Counted from the stretch's first letter, positions 24,438-35,847 are shown. The stretch is DNA of 64,000 bases from Batillaria attramentaria (GCA_018292915.2 JACVVK020000488.1:166501-230500), one strand, 5' to 3'. The notes: a model not told the origin generated them from the letters alone. A program made the numbers and translations.

Positions 24438-24684
24438 AGAGGGATTTAGCCCAGTGGTTAAGGTGTCTGCTCGGTGATCTTAACAGACAGGGTACGAATA
24501 CAGGGTACGAATACTGGGTACGAATAGTTATTACTGGGCACGAATCCACTGGTGGGCATGACTGGCTGGGGATAGGTTGTGGATTTTTCGACGCAGTCAT
24601 TATCCAGTTGCACGCTACAATCAGCCGCGAATTAGTCATTGTGGCTTGCGCGGCTTTAAGCCCTAAAAACTCACTCACTCACTC
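24438..24684 (+). mobile_element. tRNA-headed SINE, family S3
   Basis: TTTAGCCCAGTGGTTAAGG (A box) and GGGTACGAATA (damaged B box) are followed by small GGTACGAATAC repeats. The element ends TTGTGGCTTGCGCGGCTTTA, AGCCCTAAA and (ACTC)n. Confidence 0.65.
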
Positions 24685-25368
24685 GCACGCTACAAAGTGC
24701 ACGGCAGTATGGTCTGATCAAATTAGGCTGAAATAAAAAGGAGGTAGAATACATTGTGTTAAGAGGGGAATCAGCGGTGGTGGTGGTGGCGGCGGAGGAG
24801 GGTGTGTGTGTGTGTGTGGGGGGGGGGGGAATATGCAGTTAGGCTGGCTCATAGCACAGAGAGAGGGAGAGAGAGGGAGAAAGCAGCTGCCCTAGTAGAT
24901 TCTCGCTTTAACTGGCCGAAATCCTGACAGACCAACAACTGCCAGCGAACCGTCTGCCCCGTTTCGCCGGTGGATTTGTCAAGTTCACAGGCCCGGCTTC
25001 AAAGGGGTCGTGTCGGCACTGCGGACACTCTATAACACACTTGCAACACGAACAGAGCCAATTAGCGACCATCAAAGAGGCAGGGCTGGGCCGCCGTCGA
25101 CTCACCTGAAGCCTGCTCCGGTCTCAGACCATGAGGCATGACACAGGTGAAATGAGGGACTTGCAGGGTGAAGCTGGCCGTGGGCATTTCGAGCTCATTT
25201 CTCGGTGTGGGATTTCAAGGGGTTTACCTGTACTTCTGATGTATCAGCTGCACCTTTCACTGACTTATCCTCGGTAAAAACAAAACAAAACAAACAAACA
25301 CCCCCCTTCCAAAAACAACAACAACAAACAAACAAAGAAAAACAAAAAAAAATTCCCCCAAACAAAAC

Positions 25369-25373
<5 letters not shown>

Positions 25374-25438
<65 letters not shown>
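25374..25438. repeat. Microsatellite (AC)n
   Basis: Pure AC run after an A/C-rich degenerate tract from 25276. Confidence 0.95.
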
Positions 25439-25439
<1 letters not shown>

Positions 25440-25532
25440 CTTGACCAAAAAAAAAGAAAAAAAACAGAGGAACAGACCGCACACATACTGATGAGAAGTT
25501 ATTCACAGTAATTAGGCTATAAACTCAACTGA

Positions 25533-25797
25533 GCCGGGTGTAACATGCGGGATGTACCCCCAGCTTCATCTACTCCGGGGCACTTCCGGCGTTAACGCTG
25601 GATGTACTTCCCCTAGTCTTAACCAGACATGCTCCACCCTCCACACCCCAGACTACAAAAACTGGCAACACTCCACTTGTGAAAAATATCGTTTGTCTGC
25701 ATGCGGTTTAGACCAAGTGAGGTACTTCCAGCGTTAACGCGGGAAGTGCCCCGGAGCATGTGGAGCTGGGGAGTACAATAACGCGTGTTACCCCGGC
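25533..25797. mobile_element. TIR element family R7
   Basis: ~75-bp inverted ends (GCCGGGTGTAACATGCGGG against GCCGGGGTAACACGCGTTA), each with CTCCGGGGCACTTCC and GCGTTAACGCTGG. Noncoding. Confidence 0.8.
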
Positions 25798-26068
25798 AGA
25801 AGAATTTGGACTCAGTGTCCTGGGTACTGCGTCGTGTATGGATGACGTTGAAAGGTGACCTGAACATGAAAGGATGAGATGCGCTTGTTGTCGAGTCGTG
25901 AGGATCAGGCCATCTGCCCGTTCTCGGACGGACGGGGTAACTTGGGTGTCATTCGAAACGTCAGATAGCGTTTGCCCATTCTCGTCATCTGGACAGTCTC
26001 TCATGAGGGATGGGCTGAAAAAGCGAGGTTTTTGTAGCAGTTGTGTTCTTTGCGTTCCTGAGCTCACA

Positions 26069-26540
26069 CGCCCCAACTCTTTGCCAGCTCCAGTGATGTT
26101 CCTCCCAGGTAATGGGTAGGGCTCGGAAGCTGGGACAATTTTTATTATGCATGATGATGGAGATGAGGATATGGTATGATGGTGCTATAGAGGTCCGTGT
26201 GGTTTTGGACTGCGGGACAGGGCCGCATTCCTCGCTTCCTGTCACAAATATCCCGGCATTAACCAGGCCCGGGAACGACGGCACCTGCGGTGCCGCCCAT
26301 GTAATCAACCACACCATAAGACGTGTCATACCAAGGGAAGCACCCCCAAAGTCGCACCCGTGAAGTGGGTCAGTGAAACTCGGCTGTGTGGCAACAGCCT
26401 CCCCATTGGGCCCATAGCGCACCCGCTCTGGGTAGGAGCCGACCTAGGTAGGAAGAACCCCGCTTGCCTCGGCTGGGACTCGAACCCGGGTCTCCCGGTC
26501 CATGGTCCGAAGTGCTAACCACTATACTACGGGGGCCGGT
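26069..26540 (-). mobile_element. Long SINE family S2, full reverse copy
   Basis: Reads on the minus strand from GGCCCCCGTAGTATAGTGG and GGGTTCGAGTCCCAGCCGAG to the ACCTGGGAGGAACATCACTG block near 26090. Confidence 0.8.
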
Positions 26541-27001
26541 GAGCCCACGGTTGTTAATCAGAATAGACCTTTTCCCTTTCCTCTGCCGCTTCAGAACTTA
26601 CGACACTTGCTCTCGTTTAAAGCGGTTATTGTAAAAACATAAACGTATACACATCTTTAGATTGTAGTGACGAATTAGTACAAATCGGTTTCTGGGTGGT
26701 AAACGGACCTTTTCAATCTTTCTAACCAACAACTGAAAATCTAAAGCGTTTTTCCGGTGCTCCGGTGTTTTGAATTTGGAAAAACGCGGTGCGGCTATGG
26801 CGTGGGAACCCGCTGATTGACACCGGTGCAATGATAGCACCGGAAAAACACGCGTCCATTTTATTTCACCCCCATGGCCATTGTAATGGTGGCTGAGCAC
26901 TCGTAGGGTGGGTGGGTGGGTGGGTGTTTTGGGTTTAACGTCCTTTTCCATCACATACGGGTGATTTTCACCACATACGGGTGCGCTGAGCACTCGTAGG
27001 G

Positions 27002-27177
27002 TGGGTGGGTGGGTGGGTGTTTTGGGTTTAACGTCCTTTTCCACCACATACTGGTGATATCAAAGACGGGGAAACGATGAAAAAGCCAGCACAAATATTT
27101 GGCCCCATCCGGGGTACGAACTCACGACCCGAGCATTGAGAGTCCAACGCTCTACCATTCGACCACCCCGGCTCCCC
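27002..27177 (-). mobile_element. SINE family S1, reverse copy, with its flank duplicated three times
   Basis: Full reverse element. GCACTCGTAGGG occurs at 26897-26908, 26990-27001 and 27178-27189. The left end (26909-26989) is a partial duplicate of the element's 3' end. Confidence 0.85.
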
Positions 27178-27293
27178 GCACTCGTAGGGTCATCCCACTG
27201 CATGAGAGGACTGCGTGTGTAGCCGTGTTCAAGTACCCCTGCACATGACCGGCCACACTCCATCTTCAAGTCTTCGGGGGACTTTTTCGGAGG

Positions 27294-27463
27294 AGGGTGG
27301 GTGGATGTTTGGGAGTTTAACGTCCTTTTCCACCACGTAAGGGTGATTTATCAAAGACGGGGCAAGGATGAAAAAGCCAGCACAAATATTTGGCCCCAGC
27401 CGGGATTCGAACTCACGACCCGAGCATTGGAAATCCAACGCTCTACCATTCGGCCGCCTTCTT
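27294..27463 (-). mobile_element. SINE family S1, reverse copy
   Basis: GTTTAACGTCCTTTTCCACCA, GGGATTCGAACTCACGACCC and CTACCATTCGGCCGCC, a complete minus-strand S1. Confidence 0.85.
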
Positions 27464-27667
27464 CGGACGACTTCGTTTACCTGCAGAGTGCGGTCATTAC
27501 GATAAGAGCTTACCATGGCTGACGATAATCCCCTCATAATGATAGTATTAATAACAGTTTGCTGTAGCCTCAACAAGAGCTTTTAGTTTTGCACGAGTCG
27601 GTTTTGAACTGGGGGACATCTGGGCGCGCTTACACCGGACGTAATAATCGAACCTGGCACGCTTAGG

Positions 27668-27722
27668 GTATGTGTTTGGGAGTGTGACATCTTTTTCCAT
27701 CACGTATGGATATCAAACACTA
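27668..27722 (-). mobile_element. SINE family S1, short fragment
   Basis: GTGTTTGGGAGTGTGACATC and TTTTTCCATCACGTATGG are the S1 tail only. Confidence 0.45.
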
Positions 27723-28088
27723 TAACTGAGCGAAGAACCGAGCTTGAAAGCGATGCACCCGCAAAGCCAAGCAGTCGATGACACAGGCCAGGAAAAACTT
27801 GTCCTTAAGGGCTGACAAGCCATAGGACGTAAAGCTCAAACATCGAGCTTGGAACCGATCCGAACCGAACGGAACCGCGCCAGGTACGCTTTCTTGCGTG
27901 TACACTGCAGTTTTGTAGAAGATGCGCTGACCTGTTAACTAATGTTGACCTGACACCCAAAGCGAGCCTGATTCACATGCGTATGTACTACCAGGGTCAG
28001 TTCCTAGCCCGAGTGAAATTTTCTTGTGCTAACGTGCTCTGTCCGCTTCCGTAAGCGCAGCGTGCCAAGTTCGCTTATTTGATCCAGT

Positions 28089-28200
28089 GTGTATCCCGGC
28101 TGGGGCAAAATTATTTGTGCTGGCTTTTTCATCGTTGCCCCGTCTATGATATCACCCGTATTTGGTGGAAAAGGACGTTAAGCCCCCAAGCACCCACCCG
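28089..28200 (+). mobile_element. SINE family S1, 5'-truncated
   Basis: Starts in the B box (GTGTATCCCGGCTGGGGC), then body and GTTAAGCCCCCAAGCACCC tail. Confidence 0.8.
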
Positions 28201-28703
28201 TCCCTTGGTCCAGTGTAAACGCACCCCACACTACGCATGTCAACCAGGAGCTCATACACAGTTTTGGTGACACGAGACGTCGCGTACGATGTCGCCGGCG
28301 ACATAGCGCGCAACCGTACATTTTCGCTAAAACTATGGGACAGTGACTATTTTTAGCCAAAGTAGACTGACACGTGACTGACACGAGTTTCTTTGTTGCG
28401 TCTTTGCAGGTGTTGTGGGAGTCTGCTGCCGCACTGAAGACCCCAGGACCGGAAGTGAGATCGAGGATGACCTTGACACCGTTCGACATACGACTCTGTT
28501 TTCCAGCCACGTGTCGCATGGTCACTTGAGGAGCATCTCTCTGCCTACATCTTGTCCAGGTTAGCACACATACGGCTTTCAAGTAGTGATTGCAGCAGCG
28601 AAAAGTACTACTCCAAGGGAACGAATAGGCGATTGGACGCTGCAAGGAAGAGAACTCTGCCTGTGTGGGAAGAGTGATCACTGACTAGTGCCCCCCCCCC
28701 TTT

Positions 28704-28707
<4 letters not shown>

Positions 28708-28759
<52 letters not shown>
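28708..28759. repeat. Microsatellite (GT)n
   Basis: Pure GT run abutting an S1 SINE. Confidence 0.95.
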
Positions 28760-28762
<3 letters not shown>

Positions 28763-28866
28763 GTGGGTGGGTGGGGGTTTGGGGGTTTAACGTCCTTTTC
28801 CACCACATAGGGTGATATCAAAGACGGGGCAACGATGAAAAAGCCAGCACAAATATTTGGCCCCAG
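28760..28866 (-). mobile_element. SINE family S1, reverse, cut by a GA microsatellite
   Basis: The body runs to TATTTGGCCCCA, where it is replaced by (GA)n at 28867. The head is missing. Confidence 0.8.
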
Positions 28867-28959
28867 AGAGAGAGAGAGAGAGAGAGAGAGTGTGTGTGCT
28901 AGATCTATTGATCACTCTTCCCACTCACAGTTCTCTCCCTTGCAGTGTCCTCAGTCTTA

Positions 28960-29272
28960 CCTATTTGTGCTCAGTTGCTATATAGTTCGCCCGCTATGGG
29001 GTGCAAATGTATACCAGTCAAGATTCCGTCGATATTTCGCATACAGTAAAGTCGTAGAACGGAGTCAGCGGCCACGTGACTTCACCTCGCCAGACCAGAC
29101 TCCGGAGTACATTTGCACCTCCTGACGCGTTGCGGGGATACAGTCACCCCCGTGGACGACTGGAGTTTATTTGCTCCTCCTGCGCATGACTGGTATACAT
29201 TTATTCACCCCCCCCACCCCACCCCCACCCCCCAATGGGCGAACTATACCAAATGAGTCCTATTTGTTCCCG
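28960..29272. mobile_element. TIR element family R8
   Basis: CCTATTTGTGCTCAG..ATATAGTTCGCCC on the left pairs with GGGCGAACTATACC..TCCTATTTG on the right. The interior has GTACATTTGCACCTCC and TTTATTTGCTCCTCC, and a C-run at 29201-29234. Confidence 0.7.
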
Positions 29273-30065
29273 TTGAGTGACACATGCCGGCGAACACAAG
29301 ACGGGCTTCTTCTTCCTCTTCTTCTTGTTCACCGTCACGCTGTCGAGCAGCTCGAGTTAGACAGGAACCCCAACCTGTCGCATTAGTGGCAGGACTGATT
29401 CGTCACCGCTACACTGCTGATCCCCCCCAACCAGATTCGCTCTGGAACTGGCTGAACGTTTTCAGACCTCAGCCAGAGAAGTATCAGGAGCACCTAGTTG
29501 CCCGAGATGTCGGCCTCAGTGACCTGTGACCCTCTGACGGAGTCCCAGCAGTAAGGGGAGGGAAGCTGGCGGCGCCGCCGGTGGTAGCTTCCCTTTGAAG
29601 TCTCCGCCGGCGAAGGAAGGAAGGCATGATTTAAAACGCAACCAGTTCATTCATCATACATAATTGTTGTACCGTTCTGCTGCGAAAATGTGTTTTACGG
29701 GGCCCTGAAATGGTGTTTATACTGCCCCTAGAAGAGAAACAGGGCCGGCCTGTCGATGCTGAATGTACCGGCGTATGGCCCGTCTCGGCCCCCAGACTCA
29801 CCTGTATCCCTCCGCCTCCCCCACCCTCCATCCCCCACCCCCCACCCCCTTGAACTGCGTACGGCGGCCCGGGCCCACCTTGTAGCTGGAGCGGCAGAAA
29901 TCGACTCCACTGTGGGATAAACGCTTTGATCAGGATCCAAAGCTTTTGAACGGCTTTGGGAAATTTGGCGGCGAGCGCCATGGCCGGGGCCGCCGCGAGG
30001 TGGTGAGTGTGGAAGGAGGAGGTGGTGGCAATAGGCTGGGATGGGATGGGATGGGGGAGGATTTT
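29273..30065. other. GC-rich unassigned stretch before the satellite
   Basis: Contains CpG-rich sequence at 29,560-29,600 and 29,860-30,010. Open frames exist but resemble no family. Confidence 0.45.
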
Positions 30066-32737
30066 GTAGCCTGCAACGTGTAATCAGGTAGCCTCCAATG
30101 TGTCACTTTACAGCTCCAGTCAGCTGTAGTTTACCTATCATATTCCTTTGCCGGGTTTTCGAGTAGGAAGGCCTGTAAGGTGTCATGACTGTGCTATGAC
30201 TCAGCGAAATGATGGTAGATATAGATCATTAACCTGTAACACTGCTCGTTAGTCCGGTGGAGTGGAACGCTGAGCTATAGTCAGGTAGATTCGTAACCTA
30301 TAAAGTTGCGCTGTAGTGAGGTAGTTCAGCAACCTGTAACGTTCTATAGTCAGTTAGATCTATAAGTAACTTGTAACGTTGCGCTGTATTGAGGTGGTTC
30401 AGTAGCCTGCAACGTTCTATGCTCAATTGTATCTATAAAATAAGTAGCATGTAACGTTGCACTGTAGTGAGGTGGTTGAGCAACCAGTAACGTTCTATAG
30501 TCAGTTAGATCTGTGAATAATCTGTAACGTTGAGATGTAGTCAGAGAGATCCGTCAAACCTATCCGTAGTCAGGTCGACTAGTAGCCTGTAGCATTGTAC
30601 CATACTCAGATCCGAACTTGTGCTGTCGCTGACTACATTGGTAACCAGTAACGTTGATCTGGTAGATCAGTGCAACCTGAAACATTATGATGTAGTAAAA
30701 AAAAAAATAATAAAAAAAATCAGTACCTGTAACGCTGTTGGCCACGAATTAGCCTTTGTTGCTTGCGCGGCGTTTAGCCCTAAATAACTAACTGACTAAC
30801 TGTAACGCTGTGCTGTAGTCAAGTGGACAAGTAAACTGTAACTTTAAACTGTAGTCAGGCTCAGTATCCTGTCGCGGTGAGCTGTAATGAGGTAGATCAG
30901 TGTAACCTGTAACGTGCGATCGTCAGTTTAACCATCTAGTAACCTGTAACATCGTGCTGTAATTAGGTTAATCATCTGGTATGACTTGTGGCGTTGTGTT
31001 GAAGCCGGGTTAATCATCTAGTAACCTGTAACATTGTGCTGTAGTCAGGTTATTAATCATTTGGTAACGTGTAACGTTGTGTTGTGGTTAGGTTAATCAT
31101 CTGGTGTGACTTGTGACGTTGTGTTGTAGCCGGGTTAATCATCTAGTAACCTGTAACATTGTGCTGTAGTCAGGTTATTAATCATTTGGTAACGTGTAAC
31201 GTTGTGTTGTGGTTAGGTTAATCATCTGGTATGACTTGTGACGTTGTGTTGTAGCCGGGTTAATCATCTAGTAACCTGTAACATTGTGCTGTAGTCAGGT
31301 TATTAATCATTTGGTAACGTGTAACGTTGTGTTGTGGTTAGGTTAATCATCTGGTATGACTTGTGACGTTGTGTTGTAGCCGGGTTAATCATCTAGTAAC
31401 CTGTAACATTGTGCTGTAGTCAGGTTATTAATCATTTGGTAACGTGTAACGTTGTGTTGTGGTTAGGTTAATCATCTGGTATGACTTGTGGCGTTGTGTT
31501 GTAGTCGGGTTAATCATCTAGTAACCTGTAACATTGTGCTGTAGTCAGGTTATTAATCATTTGGTAACGTGTAACGTTGTGTTGCGGTTAGGTTAATCAT
31601 CTGGTATGACTTGTGGCGTTGTGTTGTAGCCGGGTTAATCATCTAGTAACCTGTAACATTGTGCTGTAGTCAGGTTATTAATCATTTGGTAACGTGTAAC
31701 GTTGTGTTGTGGTTAGGTTAATCATCTGGTATGACTTGTGGCGTTGTGTTGTAGCCGGGTTAATCATCTAGTAACCTGTAACATTGTGCTGTAGTCAGGT
31801 TATTAATCATTTGGTAACGTGTAACGTTGTGTTGTGGTTAGGTTAATCATCTGGTATGACTTGTGACGTTGTGTTGTAGCCGGGTTAATCATCTAGTAAC
31901 CTGTAACATTGTGCTGTAGTCAGGTTATTAATCATTTGGTAACGTGTAACGTTGTGTTGTGGTTAGGTTAATCATCTGGCATGACTTGTGGCGTTGTGTT
32001 GTAGCCGGGTTAACCATCTAGTAACCTGTAACATCGTGCTGTAATTAGGTTAATCATCTGGTATGACTTGTGGCGTTGTTTTGTAGCCGGGTTAATCATC
32101 TAGTAACCTGTAACATTGTGCTGCAGTCAGGTTATTAATCATTTGGTAACGTGTAACGTTGTGTTGTGGTTAGGTTAATCATCTGGTATGACTTGTGACG
32201 TTGTGTTGTAGCCGGGTTAATCATCTAGTAACCTGTAACATTGTGCTGTAGTCAGGTTATTAATCATTTGGTAACGTGTAACGTTGTGTTGTGGTTAGGT
32301 TAATCATCTGGTATGACTTGTGGCGTTGTGTTGTAGTCGGGTTAATCATCTAGTAACCTGTAACATTGTGCTGTAGTCAGGTTATTAATCATTTGGTAAC
32401 GTGTAACGTTGTGTTGTGGTTAGGTTAATCATCTGGTATGACTTGTGGCGTTGTGTTGTAGCCGGGTTAATCATCTAGTAACCTGTAACATTGTGCTGTA
32501 GTCAGGTTATTAATCATTTGGTAACGTGTAACGTTGTGTTGTGGTTAGGTTAATCATCTGGTATGACTTGTGACGTTGTGTTGTAGCCGGGTTAATCATC
32601 CAGTAACTCAGTTGTACCGTGGTGGCGTTGTGTTGTAGCCAGGTTAAATGATCTGGTAACCTGTAACGCTGCGCTGTAGTCGGGTTAATCATCTGGTAAC
32701 CTGTAACGTTGTGCTGTAGTCAGGTAGCCCTGTAACC
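30066..32737. repeat. Satellite array with higher-order organisation
   Basis: The monomer is ~40-43 bp (GGTTAATCATCTGGTAACCT, GTAACGTTGTGCTGTAGTC). From 30950 on, three monomer types A, B, C (42, 40, 43 bp) form a 125-bp unit; the landmark ACATTGTGCTGTAG recurs at 31031, 31156, 31281, 31406, 31531, 31656, 31781, 31906, then 32112, 32237, 32362, 32487. Two 81-bp units lacking C start at 30950 and 32031. Positions 30066-30900 and 32590-32737 are degenerate monomers. Confidence 0.93.
30740..30802 (+). mobile_element. SINE family S3, 3' fragment inside the satellite
   Basis: GGCCACGAATTAGCC, TTGCTTGCGCGGCGTTTAGC and CCTAAATAACTAACTGAC match the 3' end of the element at 24438. Confidence 0.65.
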
Positions 32738-33274
32738 CTCCTCCAGTGGCGGTCGTCTCGCTGACGTTGCTCTCAGCACCCCCCGCCTCCCGGCTTTTGA
32801 TCTTCACCCTTAGTTTCTAACACGGAGCGATCTTCAAAGACGCCTTGGCGAGCTTCCCCGACAATAAGAGCCGATCACTTTCAGCTCTCTCTCTCTCTCT
32901 CTCTCTTTTCTTTCTGCACATAGTTAACTCGCTTGGCAGTTGTGGCGCCTGAATCAGCTTGGCAAAATATGTTTTCCGATCCGTTTACTCCCACTTTGAT
33001 ACACGTATACTCGCTTCGGGAAACCCCCACGTGGTTTGCCTGTTTGGCGCAAACAGACAAACAGAAGCCCCCTCCCCCTTCCCTCCCTCCCCCCCCCCCC
33101 AACACCTCTACCCCCATACATCATTTCTCTTCAAAGTTCAAGCTGTATTGGCTGTTTTATCTTTTCTCGTTTTCACACCTGGACGAAGTAATGTGTCACC
33201 GTCACTCTTGACGATGACTCGTGCGTCTGCTTTTGTTGTTGTTGCTGGGTTGGTTTTTTTTGTTTTGTTTTTTT
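32738..33274. other. No gene seen
   Basis: CT run at 32,885-32,906, C-runs at 33,069-33,100, otherwise unassigned. Confidence 0.6.
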
Positions 33275-33620
33275 TACCGGGCTAATTCCATCTTTGCTAA
33301 GCCAACTTATGCTTTGGAACAGTTTCACTAATGAGTGCGGGGAGCCGGGGTGGTCGAATGGTAGAGCGTTGGACTTCTAATGCTCGGGTCCTGAGTTCGA
33401 TCCCCGGCTGGGGCCAAATATTAATTTTGTGCTGGCTTTTTCACCGTTGCCCGGTGTTTGATATCACCCTATGTGGGGGAAAAGGACGTTAAACCCCCAA
33501 ACCCCCACCCACCCACCCGCTAATGAGTGCGCGGCTGTACGCTCGAAATACTCTTTTGAATCTTGATGATTGGTACAGCTCTTAATGCGATACAATGCTG
33601 TTTACACTTTGCACGGGCAT
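33275..33620 (-). repeat. Interspersed repeat R4, reverse copy split by a SINE
   Basis: The reverse complement of 33532-33620 plus 33275-33339 restores the R4 order from TATCGCATTAAGAG to CTGGCTTAGC-like sequence. The two parts are separated by the SINE at 33340-33519, which has a 12-bp duplication on each side. Confidence 0.75.
33340..33519 (+). mobile_element. SINE family S1 with perfect 12-bp target-site duplication
   Basis: Complete element with intact A box (TGGTCGAATGG) and B box (GTTCGATCC). CTAATGAGTGCG flanks it at 33328-33339 and 33520-33531. It is nested in repeat R4. Confidence 0.92.
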
Positions 33621-33639
33621 GCACTTTGCCCTACCGTGC

Positions 33640-33780
33640 AGATACGAAAATCACGCTTTTTTGTGACAACAAACATCATTACAAATTAGCACACTCGCCA
33701 AACGCAGTCCTTCAAAATTAACACTAAACTTGGCCCCACGGCAGAGCGAAGTGGCGGGGTTTTGGCCTCGGGTCAGTTCA
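33640..33780 (+). repeat. Interspersed repeat shared with NOTUM intron 5
   Basis: AATCACGCTTTTTTGTGACAA, ACACTCGCCAAACG, GTCCTTCAAA and CACTAAACTTGGCCCCACG match 51205-51305 in order. No family recognised. Confidence 0.6.
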
Positions 33781-33782
33781 AT

Positions 33783-34349
33783 CTCAGCCTGTTTCGAGAT
33801 TATTGCCTGCATGAGTTGTCTCCCTTGCCACAACAAGCACGCATTTTTCGTGGCAGAGCACAAAGCTGCCACGAAAAATGCATGCATGTTGCGCGTCTGT
33901 GTATGAACGGGGGACAAAACATGCAGGCAATAATCTCCAAACAGACTGAAAATGTACAGTGCTGGTGAATGCGACAGTTTGCACCGCTTCTGTGCACGCT
34001 GTGAGATAACACGGGGACCTCAAAGTTGTTGGCAACTGTCCACTTTTCTTGTCACCGAGTATTTTTGTTTTTCCCTTCTTAGATATCACTTAGCTCGGCC
34101 CGGTCTCGGTTAGCCCGAGGGGAGCCGGGGTGGTCGAATGGTAGAGCGTTGGACTTCTAATGCTCGGGTCGTGAGTTCGATCCCGGCTGGGGCCAAGTAT
34201 TTGTGCTGGCTTTTTCATCGTTGCCCCGTCTTTGATATCACCCTACGTGGTGGAAAAGGACTTTAAACCCCCAAACACCCACCCCGGTTAGCCCGACTTG
34301 GTCGTCGTCGCAGGGACCTAGAGTTATCGACGGACACGGAACAGGGTTG
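33783..34349. mobile_element. TIR element family R3, third copy with nested SINE
   Basis: The right end AACAGGGTTG is at 34340-34349. The interior shares TCACTTAGCTCGG, CTTGTCACCGAGTATTTTTG and TCGAGATTATTGCCTGCATG with the 6366 copy. The left TIR is missing. A foldback (GCATTTTTCGTGGCAG and its complement) lies at 33840-33885. Confidence 0.75.
34119..34284 (+). mobile_element. SINE family S1 with perfect 12-bp target-site duplication
   Basis: Complete element, close to the family consensus. CGGTTAGCCCGA flanks it at 34107-34118 and 34285-34296. It is nested in a TIR element of family R3; the copy at 16654 shows the uninterrupted sequence. Confidence 0.93.
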
Positions 34350-35634
34350 GAGCGGAGTCGTCTATTGAGTAAGCGTGCGCGGCATTGTCCCTAACCTGTG
34401 CTCTACACCAAGTCGCGGCGCGCGATTCTCTGCGATGGCCTGGGCCTTTGACCGAAATAGGCGCGTACTTTACAAGTACACTGGTATTAGAATACTCTGA
34501 TTCTTGGACACTGCACAGGTCCTCCAAAACAGGCAGTTAGCGCACGCGTCACCGACAACGGCCAAGCAATCACACGATGGCTGACGTAGCTCCGTCAACA
34601 GCCTAGCTCAGCGGAGCATGGACATCTTCACATCTTTAGTACGCTCCGATTGCTCGGTAGTTCGTACGGCTAAGGTCAAGTATCCGCTGTCCTTATTACC
34701 TACCTTATTGTGCAGCAATGCGAACGAAGTTAGGCAGCTGAGCAGATGGTAGGGGGGTGGAACTTGGTACCACCTGTTTTAGCCTGTGTCAACAAGGCGG
34801 AAGAAAGCCGTCATTACAGATAGGTACTGTGCCACATTTCCGGATGATTCAGTATCAGATGTTGCCGGCTGCTGTTTGTCCCTATTAATGCCTGTGATTA
34901 AAATACATGGGTTCAGTGAATTGCAGATACTTTCATCCGTGGACCGACTGGCTCTCAGCATCGTAAAATGCCCCCCCCCCCCCCACCACCTAACCCCTTC
35001 CAGCAGGAAACAAGACTAACTTACTCCCCAAGGGATTTTGCTCGACAGTAAAATAATAATTAAAAAATCAATATTTTTACTCGGAGTAAATCCCTTGTAT
35101 TGTGAGTAAGTTTGTTGTGTTACACCGACCTGACAACATTTAAAACTGGACTTTTCTTTGTTACCACTGATCATACAGAAAACGCAATGAACCGTACATC
35201 AGCCTTGGAAAGGCTCCCGCTTACAGACATACAGACACCGTTAAAGTAAAGATCCCCCCCCCCACCCCACATTCCACTCGCTAGGAGAAATAATCAGTTT
35301 TTCAGTGGTCCTACCATACCACAAAATATGCAAGAGCAGACACACACGCGCGCGCGCGCACTGATCATCGCTACAGGAGTTGGCGGTTTGCAGCGGGTTG
35401 GTAAACCACAGGAATGCCCTGGGTAGCGGTCACCGAGTGCAGTTTACGGCAAATACGCCTTGCTATGCGGCGTTCACGCTCCGTCGCAGCAGTCATTCCA
35501 GTGGCTTACAGTTGACACACGTACTAAATCCTCATAGAACGCAGGGGTGACGGACTTCTGGGCATGTGTCCGTTGGAGGTGCTTAGGGATTGACTGATAC
35601 ACCGGGGAGGGGGGTGGGGGGGGGAGAGGAGCAA

Positions 35635-35688
<54 letters not shown>

Positions 35689-35847
35689 GAGAGTCTTGAC
35701 CCGAACTCGTAGAGTCCTATTACGAACTGTTCACTCGAACACACATGATTAGCTCTCAATGGTAGTAAGAGATTTCAAATCAGTCTGAGTATTTGGCGGT
35801 TCAGCTGAGTAGTACATGTATAAAGGAGGTAGTCACTCCGTCAGTGA
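34350..35847. other. No gene seen
   Basis: Unassigned sequence with a C-run at 34,970-34,985 and an AC microsatellite. Confidence 0.6.
35636..35685. repeat. Microsatellite (AC)n
   Basis: Pure AC run. Confidence 0.95.

Larger units (their letters stand above)
23191..26068. other. No gene seen
   Basis: LINE-like tail, TG and T/G arrays, S3 SINE and R7 element. Positions 24,890-25,190 are GC-richer and unique-looking but show no convincing coding frame. Confidence 0.6.

Noticed and set aside
24161..24736. 191-residue Phe/Val/Cys-rich membrane-like protein
   Set aside because: The hydrophobic look comes from the TTTG/TTTTG array, and the rest lies in SINE S3.
28178..28681. 167-residue minus-strand frame
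   Set aside because: No domain recognised; it starts in SINE tail sequence and lacks conserved motifs.
29284..29529. Short open frame MPANTRRASSSSSS.. as a gene
   Set aside because: Serine run from CTT repeats, no recognisable domain, overlaps the right TIR of element R8 side sequence, no splice context.
30950..32612. CRISPR-like array
   Set aside because: Repeats are directly adjacent with no unique spacers, and the genome is eukaryotic. It is satellite DNA.
33340..33415. A functional tRNA gene at SINE heads
   Set aside because: A and B boxes are present, but the cloverleaf continues into a conserved SINE body, is present in many copies, and has target-site duplications at the far ends.
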